From Isoetes taiwanensis (Eukaryota > Streptophyta > Lycopodiopsida > Isoetales > Isoetaceae), in the NCBI GenBank assembly GCA_021234155.1, contig JAJEKV010000003.1, forward strand, positions 7,008,413 to 7,072,412: a DNA stretch of 64,000 bases. Direction: 5' to 3'. How positions within the stretch are numbered: the stretch's first letter is position 1; the number at the start of each line of letters is the position of its first letter. Below the pieces are notes generated by a model, which saw nothing but the letters and a program-made list of their open reading frames with translations, ran no database searches and was not told the DNA's origin. The translations under genes and the position numbers were made by a program. Shown in pieces: positions 1 to 10,589 of the stretch.

Positions 1-369
1 TGGTAAAGACATCAAATGGTATGGCTTTATCATGTTCTATAGACATTTAAGGCATAGGTAAATAAAAATTCAAACCTGCATCTCTATACTCCCCGACTAT
101 ATGAAATTGGTAACTCTATGTTCTTTAAGTAGGCCATCTGTTTGAGATTTATGAATTGAGATTATTGATAGAGAGGCGAAAAAACTCCTTCACTGAGTCC
201 ATATAGTTGGCGATTGTGGTAGAAGAGGGAAAGCTTCTCCAAAAAAAGTTGGCAAATTAATCTCACTATTTACTAAAGGAAACCTACGAAGCATAGTGGC
301 AAAGTTTTAAAAAATCCAAAAATATAGCAATTTTGCGATAAATAGCCACTAAAATCAACACTGGATGTG

Positions 370-459
370 ATTTTGTGGAATGCCATGATACTTGCATATG
401 GCCATCTTGGCTTTGGTGTGGAGGTTCTCTTTCTACAGAAGAAAATGCAACTAGAAGTC
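370..459 (+). pseudogene. Pentatricopeptide-repeat (PPR) motif fragment
   Basis: One plus-strand frame reads LWNAMILAYGHLGFG followed by a VLFLQKKMQLE-like stretch. This is the pattern of a plant PPR helix pair (xWNAMIxAYxxxGxGxEAlxLFxxMQ). It covers about 30 residues, without a start codon or neighbouring PPR motifs. Plant PPR proteins bind organellar RNA, but this is a scrap with no expected function. It lies in the segment ending at the Helitron 3' terminus at 1467, so capture by that element is possible but unproven. Confidence 0.5.
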
Positions 460-1430
460 TTGATATGGCCACTCTTGTTAGTTTTCTTGCTAGATATGCT
501 TTGCTTTAGAGCAGTGTAAAACAATTCATGCTTGCATTGTTGTTGGTGGTTTCGTATGTTAGAAGTTCTGACTCAAACAACCAAATTCATATTTCCCTTG
601 CTAATATATATTGTAAATCCAGGTGGTTGGAGAAACAAGATCTCTACTAAGGTGGTTGGAGAAACAAGATCTCTACTAAACCTCAGCAGTTTATTATTTT
701 GGATGATGGAAGTTTATTATTTTGGGCATCGTAGGGATGTTTTCATGATCGTAACAAGATCTTTACTTTTCGAGGGGGGGGAGGGGGGGCAAGATATTTA
801 CTAGATTTCCATAGATTATTGCTTTATTTCATTAGTAGGTGATCACATATGTTTCTCTATTGTCAATAAATACAATAATAATAACTCAAAGGTAGATACT
901 TTTCTGTGGTTTAAATAGGTAGGCAAAACAAAATTTTAATATTTGCATTTGTTATTCTTGTGGATAAATGGCAAATAATATAGACAAATAATTGATGCCT
1001 CGCATCACTCATTTTTGCAAACATGTACACAAAATTCGTAAACCAAACAATAATAAGATGGTATTACAAGAATAGTAACTCATATTATGACAACGGGTTA
1101 ATTAACTTTTAGCATAATCCTTGGAGTTTTATTTAAGTTAATTAATGCAACTCTTGTGCTAAAGACACAACTTACAACTTGTAAAGATAGTGCATGGAGG
1201 ATAGATCCCAGCAAGAAAAATAAACGGTAGAATTTAGATCTTCAATGATTCACCATAAAAATTTTCAAAGCAGAGCACTTCTTGGCAGTGGGGAAGCAGA
1301 CCACTATGATATGTTTGCATAAGTGCATTGTCATTTTGCATATCAACAGGAAGGCTTATTGCACCTGAATTTGAAACAACAACATAAGTGCATTATTATT
1401 TTCAAACTTTGATATTCCTTTTTTTTAACC
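460..1430. other. Gene-less AT-rich stretch
   Basis: No coding region is recognised. The stretch includes a G-run (cgaggggggggaggggggg, near 770) and, in copy 1 only, an extra 28-bp direct repeat of the 'gtggttggagaaacaagatctctacta' type near 622-680. The copy-2 and copy-3 equivalents hold nothing further. Confidence 0.6.
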
Positions 1431-1439
1431 CGACGAAAA

Positions 1440-1467
1440 GCCCAACAACGCTGGGCACTTTTTCTAG
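1440..1467 (+). mobile_element. Helitron 3' terminus (hairpin + CTAG), copy 1
   Basis: The GC-rich hairpin GCCCAACAACGCTGGGC is followed after a few bases by CTAG and then a T. This is the 3' end structure of plant Helitrons, which insert between A and T. The matching 5' TC end was not located, so only the terminus is annotated. No Rep/helicase gene is present. Confidence 0.65.
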
Positions 1468-2241
1468 TAATTATAGAATGTTAGAACTAACCTTGCCATG
1501 ACACCATGCCTGATGCACCTGCATTGTGAGTAATAAGTTTGTTATATGAACTAGTAGAGTAACTAACATTGCAATGCATTGAGCCAATTAAATCTGCCTT
1601 AGAAGCAAAGACTAAACACATTTGTTGTATGAGATGCTAGGCTATTGAATCAAATATAGAGAAATGTATTGGATAGCCAGAAAATGCTTTGTGAACTCGA
1701 AGATGAAGTCGAGGAGGCATAAACATATAGGCGTTTAAGAGGCGTAAAACGATAGGGATGCAACCACAATCAAGAGTCAAGATTGTGGGTCTTGGGGTTG
1801 GATAAGGCGCGCATGTAGTGCCTCATGGAAGTGCCTCTAAGTATGGCGGCTCATGGCACCAATTCAATGAACAATTAGTTCGTATATTAGTAAAACTTTG
1901 AATATCTAATACGTTTGCGAAAATGCAGTGGACAACCAAAGCTAAGTCTGGGAATAGGCATGTACAGCACAACTTGAAACAGAAGTCAGAGACCCAAACT
2001 CAACTGGACGAAATGCCTAAAAATTTATATTCAGCATATAATCGAAACTAAAATCGGATTGATGAAGACAATCCTAGTAGTTCAGAATAAAAGTCCGGGA
2101 CAGGATATTTTATAAGAGTACAGAACTGCCTTAAGTGTTAGGCATAACAGAACAGAACTGTCGCGGACCTACATATGCTGCAGTTGTGCAATGTTAGAAA
2201 TGCCGAAATTTTGAAAATGGCTTAAAAATGAGGATACTCAC
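1468..2241. other. Stretch between Helitron end and B3 gene
   Basis: No confident gene. On the minus strand, TTGCACAACTGCAG near 2180 followed by a short open frame could be the acceptor of a fourth exon of the B3 gene, which would end after about a dozen codons. This is a guess from splice-site appearance only. Confidence 0.35.
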
Positions 2242-3186
2242 GTATGTGTTTGCTTGCTTTGAGCGGCCGATACCCTCTTTTGGCGTTGCCATTAAAACGT
2301 TTTTCAGCTCTTTATAAAAATGAGCTAGTTCTGAAGAATTTTTAGAGTGGTAGATATGGATAGTAATGGCATTCTGGCTTGTCACTTCTAACAAGGCCCA
2401 GTCATCCTTTTTAATCCTATGCAGCAAACAGAAATCATTCCATCCCGCTCCAAAACTAGTAAGTGTAGAGTAACATCTCCATATAATTTGTTTCTTTTTG
2501 AACCCAGGAACTGCAACTTTCACAATTCCTCCATTTTTTACTGAAATGTTGGCTGCAAACAGCTTTGGAAGCGACTATAAAATGTACGTGATTGTTATAA
2601 AAAAAGCCAGGCAGAATGCATATAACTTAATAAGATAAATTACAACAAAAAAACCTACATTTCTTCCGCCTCGCAGATTATTATGCGTGAATTTCATGAT
2701 ATGATATCGATAAGGAAGCCCCTCCCTTGCAGCTTGTACTGTTTCCTCAAATTTTTCCGAGAATTTGGATGAAGAGGAGTTCCTCTTTTTTTCCTTAGAG
2801 GACATCCTTTTTTTCTCTATGACTCTAACCCATAGCAATTTACGTTCAAAAAGCTTGCAAAAAAGAATGTCCCCTTCTTCCATGCCCTCCTCCTGTTCAA
2901 ACATACTCCATCCATCTGCAAGACATATTTTGTGATGCTGTTTCACAACTTCAACATTGTGATGTGAACCTTTTGGTCCTCGGATTAACAGAGAACCACT
3001 GCACAAATGCTTATTGAGTTTGGAAAAAGGAAGCTCCTGCATAAGTATCGCCAAGATTTTAAGCAACATATTAGCGTTACAAAAATTGAATCAGCAATTT
3101 ACCAAATGAAGTTTGGATCCAACGGTGGCTGTAAAATGGGCAAGGATTCTTCCTGCCATAGCCGTTCGTTCTTTTTTCTCCCTCAT
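2242..3186 (-). CDS. B3-domain protein with two B3 domains (REM-like), copy 1
   Basis: Minus-strand gene with three visible exons: 3186-3103 (28 codons, starting MREKKE), 3036-2659 (126 codons) and 2574-2242 (111 codons). All junctions are GT..AG and phase 0. Exons 1-2 encode a first B3 domain (FTATVGSKL; ELPFSKLNKHL; a DGW..F motif; EGDILFCKLFE). A linker rich in Lys and Ser follows. Exon 3 encodes a second B3 domain (SLPKLFAANISVKNGG; IIWRCYS; FGAGWNDFC; DDWALLEV). B3 domains are plant DNA-binding folds, and the paired arrangement resembles REM-type nuclear transcription factors. The GT at the end of exon 3 (ACATAC|GTGAGT) suggests a further short exon. A convergent paralogue lies about 2.8 kb from the copy-2 version. 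The frame is intact here, unlike in copies 2 and 3. Confidence 0.8.
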
Positions 3187-4195
3187 TTTTTTTCTCGTCA
3201 GCCGCGAGTGAAGATTAGGTTTGGCCATAATCGGGCTCTACCATATCAGCATATCAGCATCATTAAAATGCAAAATCATTACCGTGACAGTGGTATATGG
3301 GATAATTTTAGATCTAAAATGTAGGTTACTAAAATTAGAATGATTGTAGGTTACTAGACCTAGCTGTTGTACAGAAGGCTTTAATTTGGGCTTTTGGACA
3401 AATTTCTATTTGTTCTTTCTTTTTCAATATTTTGTTTCGGAAATGGCAAGTGGAGGAGAATAGCTTTGTTTCCATGGTATAATACAAAACTTATGTAGCT
3501 GGTTGAGTAGCAAGGATTAGAAGCGTTAATCAATGTTAATGTTAACATTAATGTGCTTAGCTCCTCAAATGTGTGGTCTCTTGTTCAGCATTGCCTGAAG
3601 CAGAATAGAATAGAACAGGGTTTGGTTTTGTTAGCCCAGAAGTTTTAGACTTATTTAAGAAGCTGTAGATATTAAATTATACAAATGAAGAAGGAAAGGG
3701 TGATAACTTCATACTAATTAGGCAAAGCGACTAGGCATATTTTTCTACATTTTGGACTTGTTCAAATGAATGCGATATATGCCCATCTGTGGTCACTCTA
3801 GTAGCAGTCACCAATGGTAGAATGCAGGCATGAAGTCTGTTCACATGTGATCGAGAAGTGACATGGAGGGCAACTTGACTTGTTTGGGCGAGGCTGGTCA
3901 TGGCGGCATAAAGGTTTGCCACACATGGGCTTCTAGTGGAACTTAGAGAGTGTCTCTTTCCCTCCCTTGTTTATGAGGTGTAAAAGCACGAATCTATTGC
4001 CAGAATAATATAAATGTCAAAGCCCAAATGGATTGCGAGAAAAATGGCTAGAATAATACGATGTGCCTGGCCTGCAAATCAAATCCACATTACACCTTGC
4101 ATTTTGTTGCTATTATTTCAAGCTTCTTCAGTACCATGTTTTTGTTTTTTTCAGATATGTAAATACATGAAGAAATACTTCACTCTTATAAGATG
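3187..4195. other. B3 upstream region, no recognised gene
   Basis: This lies upstream of the minus-strand B3 gene and should hold its promoter. No clear TATA box could be assigned. A minus-strand open frame of about 63 codons (3922-3731, starting MANLYAAMTSLAQ) is conserved in all copies, with an in-frame length change between them. It matches nothing I recognise. Confidence 0.4.
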
Positions 4196-4820
4196 AAAGT
4201 TATGATCTTGAATGTATGTACATCAAATCCTTCCATGTGATGATAATTGTAAGGTATTCCCCAGTCATCTAGAATGATGAACATGTGGCAACTCCGGGAA
4301 TATGAAAAAAGAAATCCATGATTCTTTATGGCTCTCGGAGATGGATCTTTGGATTTGGCTTGAGTGCATGGATCACATCAGGAAACTAAAACCCAAAAAT
4401 TAAACAAGAGTGAGTGTCTGAATAATAACTCAAATAATATAAGCATCATTTGGTAATGCACAAGAATATGAACTAACCAACCTTGATACCATCAACGAAT
4501 GAAGAATCTTTGGAATGTTGTTTCCAACCAAGTCGAAGTTCCTTTCCCTTGTATAGAACTACACATCAAAATCCCTTGGAGCTCGTGGAGAGTTTCGGGA
4601 CTTCTTCTCTCATGGATTACAATTGAAAAGTGGACAATAAGTGGGGTTTGAGCCCCCGATAACGTAAGAAATCAGCACAAGTCAGGTGGGATATATCATG
4701 TGTGACCTCAAGGAAACCCTTTGCACTTGCATCATTTGCATGTACAACACGCTCGGAATCCTCTCCTGTCAAACCGGGCAAGCTTCTCAACTAGATGGTA
4801 GTCTTCATGCGGCACATGCC
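4196..4820 (-). pseudogene. Catalase pseudogene fragment, copy 1
   Basis: Two minus-strand exon-like blocks. Block A (4820-4482) reads [20 protein letters not shown], then [23 protein letters not shown] and, after an in-frame TAG, FYTRE..NFDLVGNNIPVFF. Block B (4385 to about 4196), after an AG acceptor, reads [25 protein letters not shown] and [12 protein letters not shown]. This is the order of plant catalase (haem H2O2 dismutase, peroxisome) from the N-terminal arm through the distal His region to mid-domain. The TAG replaces the Lys codon before FYTRE, a second stop replaces the Trp region, and the N-terminus and C-terminal half are missing, so it is non-functional. Copy 1 also has extra small indels. 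Confidence 0.85.
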
Positions 4821-4825
4821 CCGCA

Positions 4826-5918
4826 TTTACAATTACATACGGCTTGTATAAGATGTCCTCATTAGAAAAGGTTAATTATTGATAGGTAGAATCATAGAGC
4901 CGATAAAATGAAATAAAATAGTCCTCGATGGAGACAAAAATAATGATTGAAAAAACCAGATATCTTAGAACATACATAGAAAAACTGACATTCTAATGAA
5001 CTGAAGCTGGTTACACTATATTAGTGTTCATAAGCTAGCGATATTATGCAGGTATTCACTACCTGACCTTTGCGATGATGTAGGCTCAAAACTGAAACTG
5101 CCTTGCACAAAAAAAAAAAAGAACCTAAAAAAAGAACGTGAAGAAACCGGAACAAACGGAGGATGCATTTGAGACTTTACATGTACTGTTTACCTGTACT
5201 CATTTGCCAAACTTGCTTAATGCAAATAACTCTTCAAATTGCAAAAATGAAAGAGATAAGGAATGTAATACGCTTCAAGCTTTAGCAATGGAGCCAGAGG
5301 CGAAAAAAATAAAAACACGCTTGTGGCATTCAGTACTGGATGTTTTTTCAGCCTAAACTTCCATAAAACTTCCATGCTAATACAAACTTGGCATATCTAT
5401 GGCGCCTCGGATCTTCAAGAGTAATGCCTAACATATGATCTGGGAATGAAGGTTCCTGCCCATCTCCCATTTCTCGACCACCTACGGCTCCATGGCAGTA
5501 AGCCCGTATTTTGCTTCATCTATATGCGGACATTTTTGGAAGAAAAAAAAAACATCCATAACCAGTCACGCACTTGCTTTATACGGGTATAATATGGTGA
5601 AACCCCCAGGTGTGTGAGTAGTGGAAGCTGTCTAGATCATGTTCACGATGAGTGGAGCCAGAATCCATCCTTACTTTCTCGTTTTGGAGTCATTTTAGGG
5701 TAGCATGGGGCTCATAGTGTGCGCCCCAGGCCAAAGTGAGATTTCTAAAATGGGACCTGGCGCACTGTGTGAGTAGTGGAAACCTGTTTGGGTATATTTT
5801 GACCAATTCGAGCAAAATAAGATACGCAACCTACTAACTTAACATCCTTAACACCATATATAACAAGTTATTTACTTATATTACTCAAACATTTCTAATA
5901 CAACAGTCTCATCTATCG
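4826..5918. other. Stretch between catalase and H3-like remnants
   Basis: No gene recognised. It contains an A-rich tract near 5109-5132 whose length differs between copies, and the first of three related foldback hairpins (5715-5779). Short plus-strand open frames here are conserved only as DNA. Confidence 0.5.
5715..5779. repeat. Short foldback hairpin A
   Basis: The arms AGTGTGCGCCCCAGG and CCTGGCGCACTGTGTGAG are inverted around an AAATGGG/TTTCT centre, and the element ends in GAGTAGTGG. Equivalents lie near 32885-32948 and 59435-59500. It is related in terminal sequence to the hairpins at 7139-7212 and 7351-7429. Confidence 0.55.
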
Positions 5919-6183
5919 GCCTTCTTTATAAATCTATTCTTGGACGCTAAAAATCTATTCTCATGGATGCTAAAAATCTATTCTTATTCTTATTCTTTAT
6001 AAATCGGGCCGGTGCAAGTTCTTTGGCATGCAAGTTACTCTCTTGGCATAGAGTGCACAAGCCAAGGAGTCTTTAAAGTCTTTGGACTATCTCCCCGCTC
6101 CATAGCTTCTTGTAGGGCGAGAAGCATGTCATCTGATGCTTGCTTGTCGAATTCGTGCGAGAATCTCCTCTAGAAATATCTAA
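5919..6183 (-). pseudogene. Divergent histone H3-like fragment, copy 1 (degraded)
   Basis: Equivalent of 33078-33342. The HAKRVT-like and LAR segments are present, but frame changes (for example near 6085-6100 and 6135) break the reading. See copy 2 for the readable version. Confidence 0.6.
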
Positions 6184-6521
6184 TTTCTCTGGCTGCTCAT
6201 TCAAACCACAGAGTCTCGCTCCGCTTGATGAATTTCTTGGGCCATTGGGATTTTTCGGGGAGGTTTTAGGGTGTTCTCCTTGGCTGGCCTCCCACCTTCA
6301 ACATATCACACCTTGTGCTCATGATGATACTTAGAATACGACGCATCATACATTTTCATGTATGCCTCGCATTCTACCGGTTTGTGTTTATACTTCTGTC
6401 CTCCTTGAGGTGTATGATTCTCGAGTTGTCTTGCACGATGTCTTGGCGTCCGGGATTAGGCCAAAATTTGGAAAGGGTGATGGCATGCGGGTTCTTTGGT
6501 TTTGGCGGTCCCTCCCACGCC

Positions 6522-6900
6522 TCAGGTGTACTTTGGTAGTCTCAGAAGCGTCGCCGACTCAGCGTCGAACAATGGATGTTCGGCCTGCCTCTTGGAGATA
6601 TTGATCCCGATACTGGCATCTTCTTTGGCCTCCTCTTTGGGGCCGAATCCTTGCCTTTTTCTACCCTTGGCCTTGCTAGCTCTTCCCTTTCTGCCATCCT
6701 TTGCTTCTTTTCTTCTCTTTTCTTCTTCTTGATTCTTCAGAGGCATCGAGCCTCCTTCTCTGACGGCTCCTCCTTTTGATCATCCTTCTATTCGTTTCTG
6801 GAGTTCTATTCTCCATTCTCCTCCATTTCTTGGCCTCTCGAGCCTTCTGTTCGGCAGCAAGGGCGCTCTTCTTTTCCTGTTTGTTTGCCTTCCTCACCAT
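6522..6900 (-). CDS. Very basic, low-complexity ORF (unrecognised), copy 1
   Basis: Two overlapping minus-strand frames. One (6900-6676) starts MVRKANKQEKK and becomes Arg/Lys-rich (MIKRRSRQRRRLDASEESRRR). The other (6746-6522) continues with KAKGRKRQGFGPKEEAKED. In copies 2 and 3 the second frame reaches DAESDDVYRLPKY. It could be the disordered basic N-terminal region of a gene whose 3' part is the H3-like fragment 350-700 bp downstream on the same strand. Frame changes between the blocks prevent proof. It may equally be a gag-like basic region of an LTR element whose primer-binding site is near 7638. Function unknown. Confidence 0.4.
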
Positions 6901-7138
6901 TTATTTAGTAAGGGCCATGTTTGACATCAGCTCAATTGCCTCACTGGCGTCCTAAAATTGGCTTGTAGGCTGGAGTTCGACCAAACATAAAGGGAAACAC
7001 AAATGGCAAATCCTAAGGTGTCTATTTATAGGGTTGGAAATTTTAGGATATCTACTGGAAAATTCATGTTATCTAGCTATTGAGAACTTCAGTATTTGGT
7101 AGCTTAGAGTACATTATTTTCTTTAGGTATAATTATTC

Positions 7139-7212
7139 CCACTACTTACAGTGTGGACCTGGATGCCTTTTGGAATTTCCAAAAATGTGCTAGGTGCAGT
7201 GTTTGAGTGGTG
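7139..7212. repeat. Short foldback hairpin B
   Basis: Begins CCACTACTTACAGTGTGG, has the near-palindromic centre TTTTGGAATTTCCAAAA, and ends GTGCAGTGTTTGAGTGGTG. The ends are inverted relative to each other. Copies lie near 34302-34382 and 60863-60942. Confidence 0.55.
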
Positions 7213-7350
7213 ACACTTTTGATCCTTAATTTATCTTTTCCTTTTAGTTTCTTAGTGTCCTAATACGTTTTCCTAGCTCAGTTTTTTATTTGAAGCTTAC
7301 TGATCCTATCTTATCGCAGTGTAACCCTATCATTCCTGGTTAACTATGGT

Positions 7351-7429
7351 CCACTACTCAAAGTTAATAAGCCATAAGGCATTTTGGAACTTCCAAAAGT
7401 GCGCGCTATGCGTCTTGTATGAGTAATGA
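7351..7429. repeat. Short foldback hairpin C
   Basis: Begins CCACTACTCAAAG, centre ATTTTGGAACTTCCAAAAG, and ends TGTATGAGTAATG. In copies 2 and 3 the left arm reads GTGTGCGCC, matching hairpin A. It has the same architecture as hairpin B, about 140 bp away. Confidence 0.55.
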
Positions 7430-7637
7430 CATTCCTAATGGCCAAAATTTTCAAGTTCTAATAAAATTTAATCTTATATTTGCTATGTATCCTAGTTAAT
7501 TCCTTATATTAAGATGGAAAACAAAATTCCCTTCATTCTAGGTTTGTGCTTGGAATATCAACTCCAAGAGTGACGATCTAGACTATTAGTGCCACTAGGA
7601 AATGACCAATGCTCAATCTTGGTCCTCTAACATCATT

Positions 7638-7660
7638 GCTCTAATACCATTGTGACATCT
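7638..7660 (-). mobile_element. Possible LTR/primer-binding-site junction of a minus-strand LTR element, copy 1
   Basis: On the minus strand GATGTCACA, one base, then TGGTATTAGAGC. This is the usual LTR end (CA) followed by a sequence complementary to initiator Met-tRNA (TGGTATCAGAGC) with one mismatch. The LTR would extend rightward from 7651, possibly to the hAT junction near 8529, with the MITE at 7761-7976 nested in it. No second LTR, gag or pol was found, so this is tentative. Confidence 0.4.
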
Positions 7661-7760
7661 CCTGCTCGTATACGATGCCCAACGGTATATAAACATAAGA
7701 TTCCCTCCTGTCAGCTAGCACGCCAACATGATGCCGTCTATCAGGTGTGAGACTCTTGAT

Positions 7761-7976
7761 CAGTATTGGGCAAAGTTTTTAAATCCAATCAGAAATTTTC
7801 CTACTCTTTCATCAAATAGCCGGATAATTTTAGTTCCCAATCGGAAATTTGTATTACTCTTATACAAATATGCATAAAAATCTACTGGAATTTTTCCTAT
7901 AATGCGCTAACTCAACTGGAAATTCTTAGTTTCAACCGGAACAAACCTTCTCTACCCCGAAGTTTGCCCAACAGTG
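7761..7976. mobile_element. hAT-type MITE with 8-bp target duplication, copy 1
   Basis: A 216-bp element with terminal inverted repeats CAGTATTGGGCAAAGTT (left) and, on the opposite strand, CACTGTTGGGCAAACTT (right). It is flanked on both sides by the direct repeat CTCTTGAT (7753-7760 and 7977-7984). An 8-bp target duplication and CAGTG-like ends are hAT hallmarks. It has no coding capacity and is non-autonomous. Confidence 0.8.
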
Positions 7977-7984
7977 CTCTTGAT

Positions 7985-8530
7985 GGTGGGAAAGAATCTG
8001 ATGGGGAAGAATAAATGTGTCATTCATCCCATCTCCCTTGGTATCAACCTAGCTAGGGAAGCGCATAAACATAAGCACAAATCATCACGTCGCATCAATT
8101 ACATTTAACCATCTCAAAGGGTTGGATCACCATAACAATATCATATCCTAGCAGATACAACAACAACAACATCAACAAGGGGGAAGCTCTACCCAGGCTG
8201 AGACTCATGGGGTAGACTGACGGTTAAGATTCTCCAGAAGTCAATGCTGACAAAATTCATGGCAAATGGATTTCGTTGGCATAAGAAAATGGATGTTGGA
8301 AAGTCCACTCCATCCATCCCATTGGAGCCTGATAAGGATTGGGGATGTGACCGTGGCCTGCTGGATGCATAGTCAGAGGGACTTCTCTAGGGTTTCATCT
8401 CCCCAATCCCCTCCAAAAGGTCTATACCAACTACGAGCGAGCTAGAGAGCCACTGCTCATCTACGACTTGAACCCCATTGAGGCGACGCATCACCCAGGA
8501 GGTATCAAGCCCATACCTTGCCCACACTCA
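7985..8530. other. Gene-less stretch before hAT locus A
   Basis: No gene recognised. A short CAA-rich microsatellite lies near 8157-8180. The junction to hAT sequence is at GGCATTGCCTTT (8531); left of it there is no hAT homology. Confidence 0.5.
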
Positions 8531-8947
8531 GTGGCATTGCCTTTAATTGATGCAGAAGTGTTGAGGGCTGAGTATGCAGATTACAAAATCCATGCTTTAG
8601 CTAATTGGTAGCATAAAAGCATGGAAGATGTTTGTGCTATGATCGCTTCAAACCAAACAAAGGAGGTACGTTTCAAAAACATTCTAATGTTGCTTCAAAT
8701 TTCTTTAGTTCAATGTGCTAGCAATGCAATTTGTGAAAGCATATTCAGCCATAGAACTAACATCAAAACAAGAGGGCGTCCATTGATGGGAGCAGAGAGT
8801 TTAAATGCAAGTCTTTTCATTGTTGTAAATGGAACTGGTAAAGCAAGAGACTTTGACTTCAGAAAGAGTATAGAATTGTGGAGAAAGAAGGCTGATAATC
8901 GAGGTCGCCTTATCTATACTGGTGAACCAAGATGCTACTTAGTTTAG
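8531..8947 (+). pseudogene. hAT transposase C-terminal fragment (locus A), copy 1
   Basis: Plus-strand frame covering the end of a ZNF862-like hAT transposase: AEYADYKIHALANW, an in-frame TAG where locus B has a Gln codon, then the hATC dimerisation region (FKNILMLLQISLVQCASN, ESIFSHRTNIKTRGRPLMG) and the C-terminus ending RCYLV. It lacks the zinc finger and all of the catalytic core. It is closely similar to 23173-23583, so A and B derive from one hAT copy. Confidence 0.88.
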
Positions 8948-9045
8948 TAGGCTGTTGATAGTAATGTAACAGCCTAAAATTTTGATATATAGTGGGCTAT
9001 CTATGTACTACCCACAAAAATGGCTTTGTGTATTCTCACAATTTT

Positions 9046-10575
9046 TTTTTTTTTTTCTGTTTGAAGTCAAGTATCTGTATTATATTCAAAGGATAAAACG
9101 TTTACATACATACAATTGAGTCCAGAGCTGCTACCACTTCTCGTATCCATGGATAGCAGTCCAGACTCTGGGCCTAGTACTCTTTTAGCCTCTCTCGACT
9201 TCTTCTCCATAGGATACTACAGGAGAGAAGGACTAATTTCCTAGACCCTAATGACACAACTAGGGCCGATTCTTGAACAAGAACTACCCGGCCTCTTCTC
9301 CAAAAGCGTGAGATACTATGGGAGCTAAGTTCTGTCTTTCCACATGCCCCAACCGCATCATTGCTTCAAAAATAGGCCCTCGGATATAGCAAAGAAACTA
9401 AACACGAGATTACCCAGCAAAAGAAGAAAGGGAGTAGCCAATCGCGACCGGTCATTTTGCCAAACTAGAGCGGGGATCCTCTTTATGCTCCCCTGCCAAG
9501 ATTGTCTTTGATCCCATCATTTCCGCAGCAATACTATAGGGGTGCCTCATGCAATGAGGGCACTCGACCTTCTTCTCACCAACGAACCAAAGGGAGTAGC
9601 ACCGCTAGAATCGACCCACGCTTGACCCATCTGCATCTAGCCATGCAGGCCTTGTCTTCCTGCAAGACCAAGAATGTAACCTTTCTAGGGTCTCCCGCCT
9701 ACTAGAAGTCCATGACTTTTGAGTTGTCCCATTCTTGCAGACTACCAATTCTCAAGCCACCCCTTGCTGGGAAAGGGGAGCACGGGCCCTGCTAATTGTT
9801 AGACAAACAGCCACACAGTTTTTGAAACATTTGCAACAGAAATGCAGAAGTGCTCATCTTCTGTCAAGGGGTCTGGCTCTTGCAGATACTAGCACCAGCA
9901 TAAAGAAAAGGGTTATAGAATAGTACTATAGATGCCAACAACGTCTTCTTCTCAGCTGTCATAATACTACAGGGGGGCAACAGTTGTTTCCAGTTTGTCT
10001 AACACCAAGCTAATCTTGAAGATCCCTTCCGAAAAGTTTTCTAGCTGGGGACTGTACTTGAAGAGTGGTTCCTTCTTCTTATGGCAACACATACTACAGG
10101 GTTGTTTATATCTGTTTCCTGGAATTTGCATCCCTTCTCCCAGCCAGACCACTAGGAGCTGACAAGAACGAGATCAATGGCAGAAAAGGAGCATCACTTT
10201 ACCTCTGAAACTAACTTGAGGCACACCTCCCATAGCCGGAAACCTGTGGCAGATGCATAAACAAGAAGCAGAAATACCAAGTGCACTCACCTTGCCAAGA
10301 ACCTCAGAGCCTCTAAACTGTTATCATTAGAAGCTAAAAGAAAGGGAAGGGAGCTTCCCTAGTTTTTGCACGAAAGGGAAAGAAAGGAAGAAGACTTCGG
10401 CTGCAAGAATGCTTCAAACAGCCCAGCCTTCAGGAGCACAGATCCCTAACTGCCTTCCAGCATCCGGGGCAGTCTTGATTCACCAAGGAAGTGGGGTCGG
10501 CCATAGCCTCCCCCTAGGTTTTGCTCAAGAAAACGGCCGCCATCGCCGGCCCGTTATCGGCCTCCTCCCACTCTG
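9046..10575 (-). mobile_element. Poly(A) retroposon in the 3' region of hAT locus A, copy 1
   Basis: An insertion with a T-run on the left (a poly(A) tail on the minus strand). It is flanked by the 14-bp direct repeat ATTCTCACAATTTT (9032-9045 and 10576-10589), the signature of target-primed LINE/SINE-type retroposition. It is about 1.5 kb, begins on the minus strand with a GC-rich GGGAGGAGGCC-type 5' end, and has no recognisable reverse transcriptase. Its one sizeable minus-strand frame (about 126 codons, readable in copies elsewhere) matches nothing I know. It is probably a non-autonomous or internally deleted LINE-like element. The degenerate motif CCTGTAGTAT recurs several times on its minus strand. 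Confidence 0.75.
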
Positions 10576-10589
10576 ATTCTCACAATTTT

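Larger units (their letters stand above)
6901..7637. other. Leader-like non-coding stretch with hairpins
   Basis: No gene seen. Between the basic ORF and the primer-binding-site-like motif lies about 0.7 kb of AT-rich DNA with two foldback hairpins. Copy 3 breaks off inside the equivalent of this stretch. Confidence 0.45.

Noticed and set aside
284-524. Minus-strand frames of 60-80 codons at the start of each unit
   Set aside because: They are shadows of the plus-strand PPR-like motif and adjacent AT-rich sequence; the sense-strand reading is the recognisable one.
6140-6780. Several plus-strand frames of 60-80 codons opposite the basic ORF
   Set aside because: They are antisense shadows of purine-rich coding-like sequence on the minus strand and differ between units.
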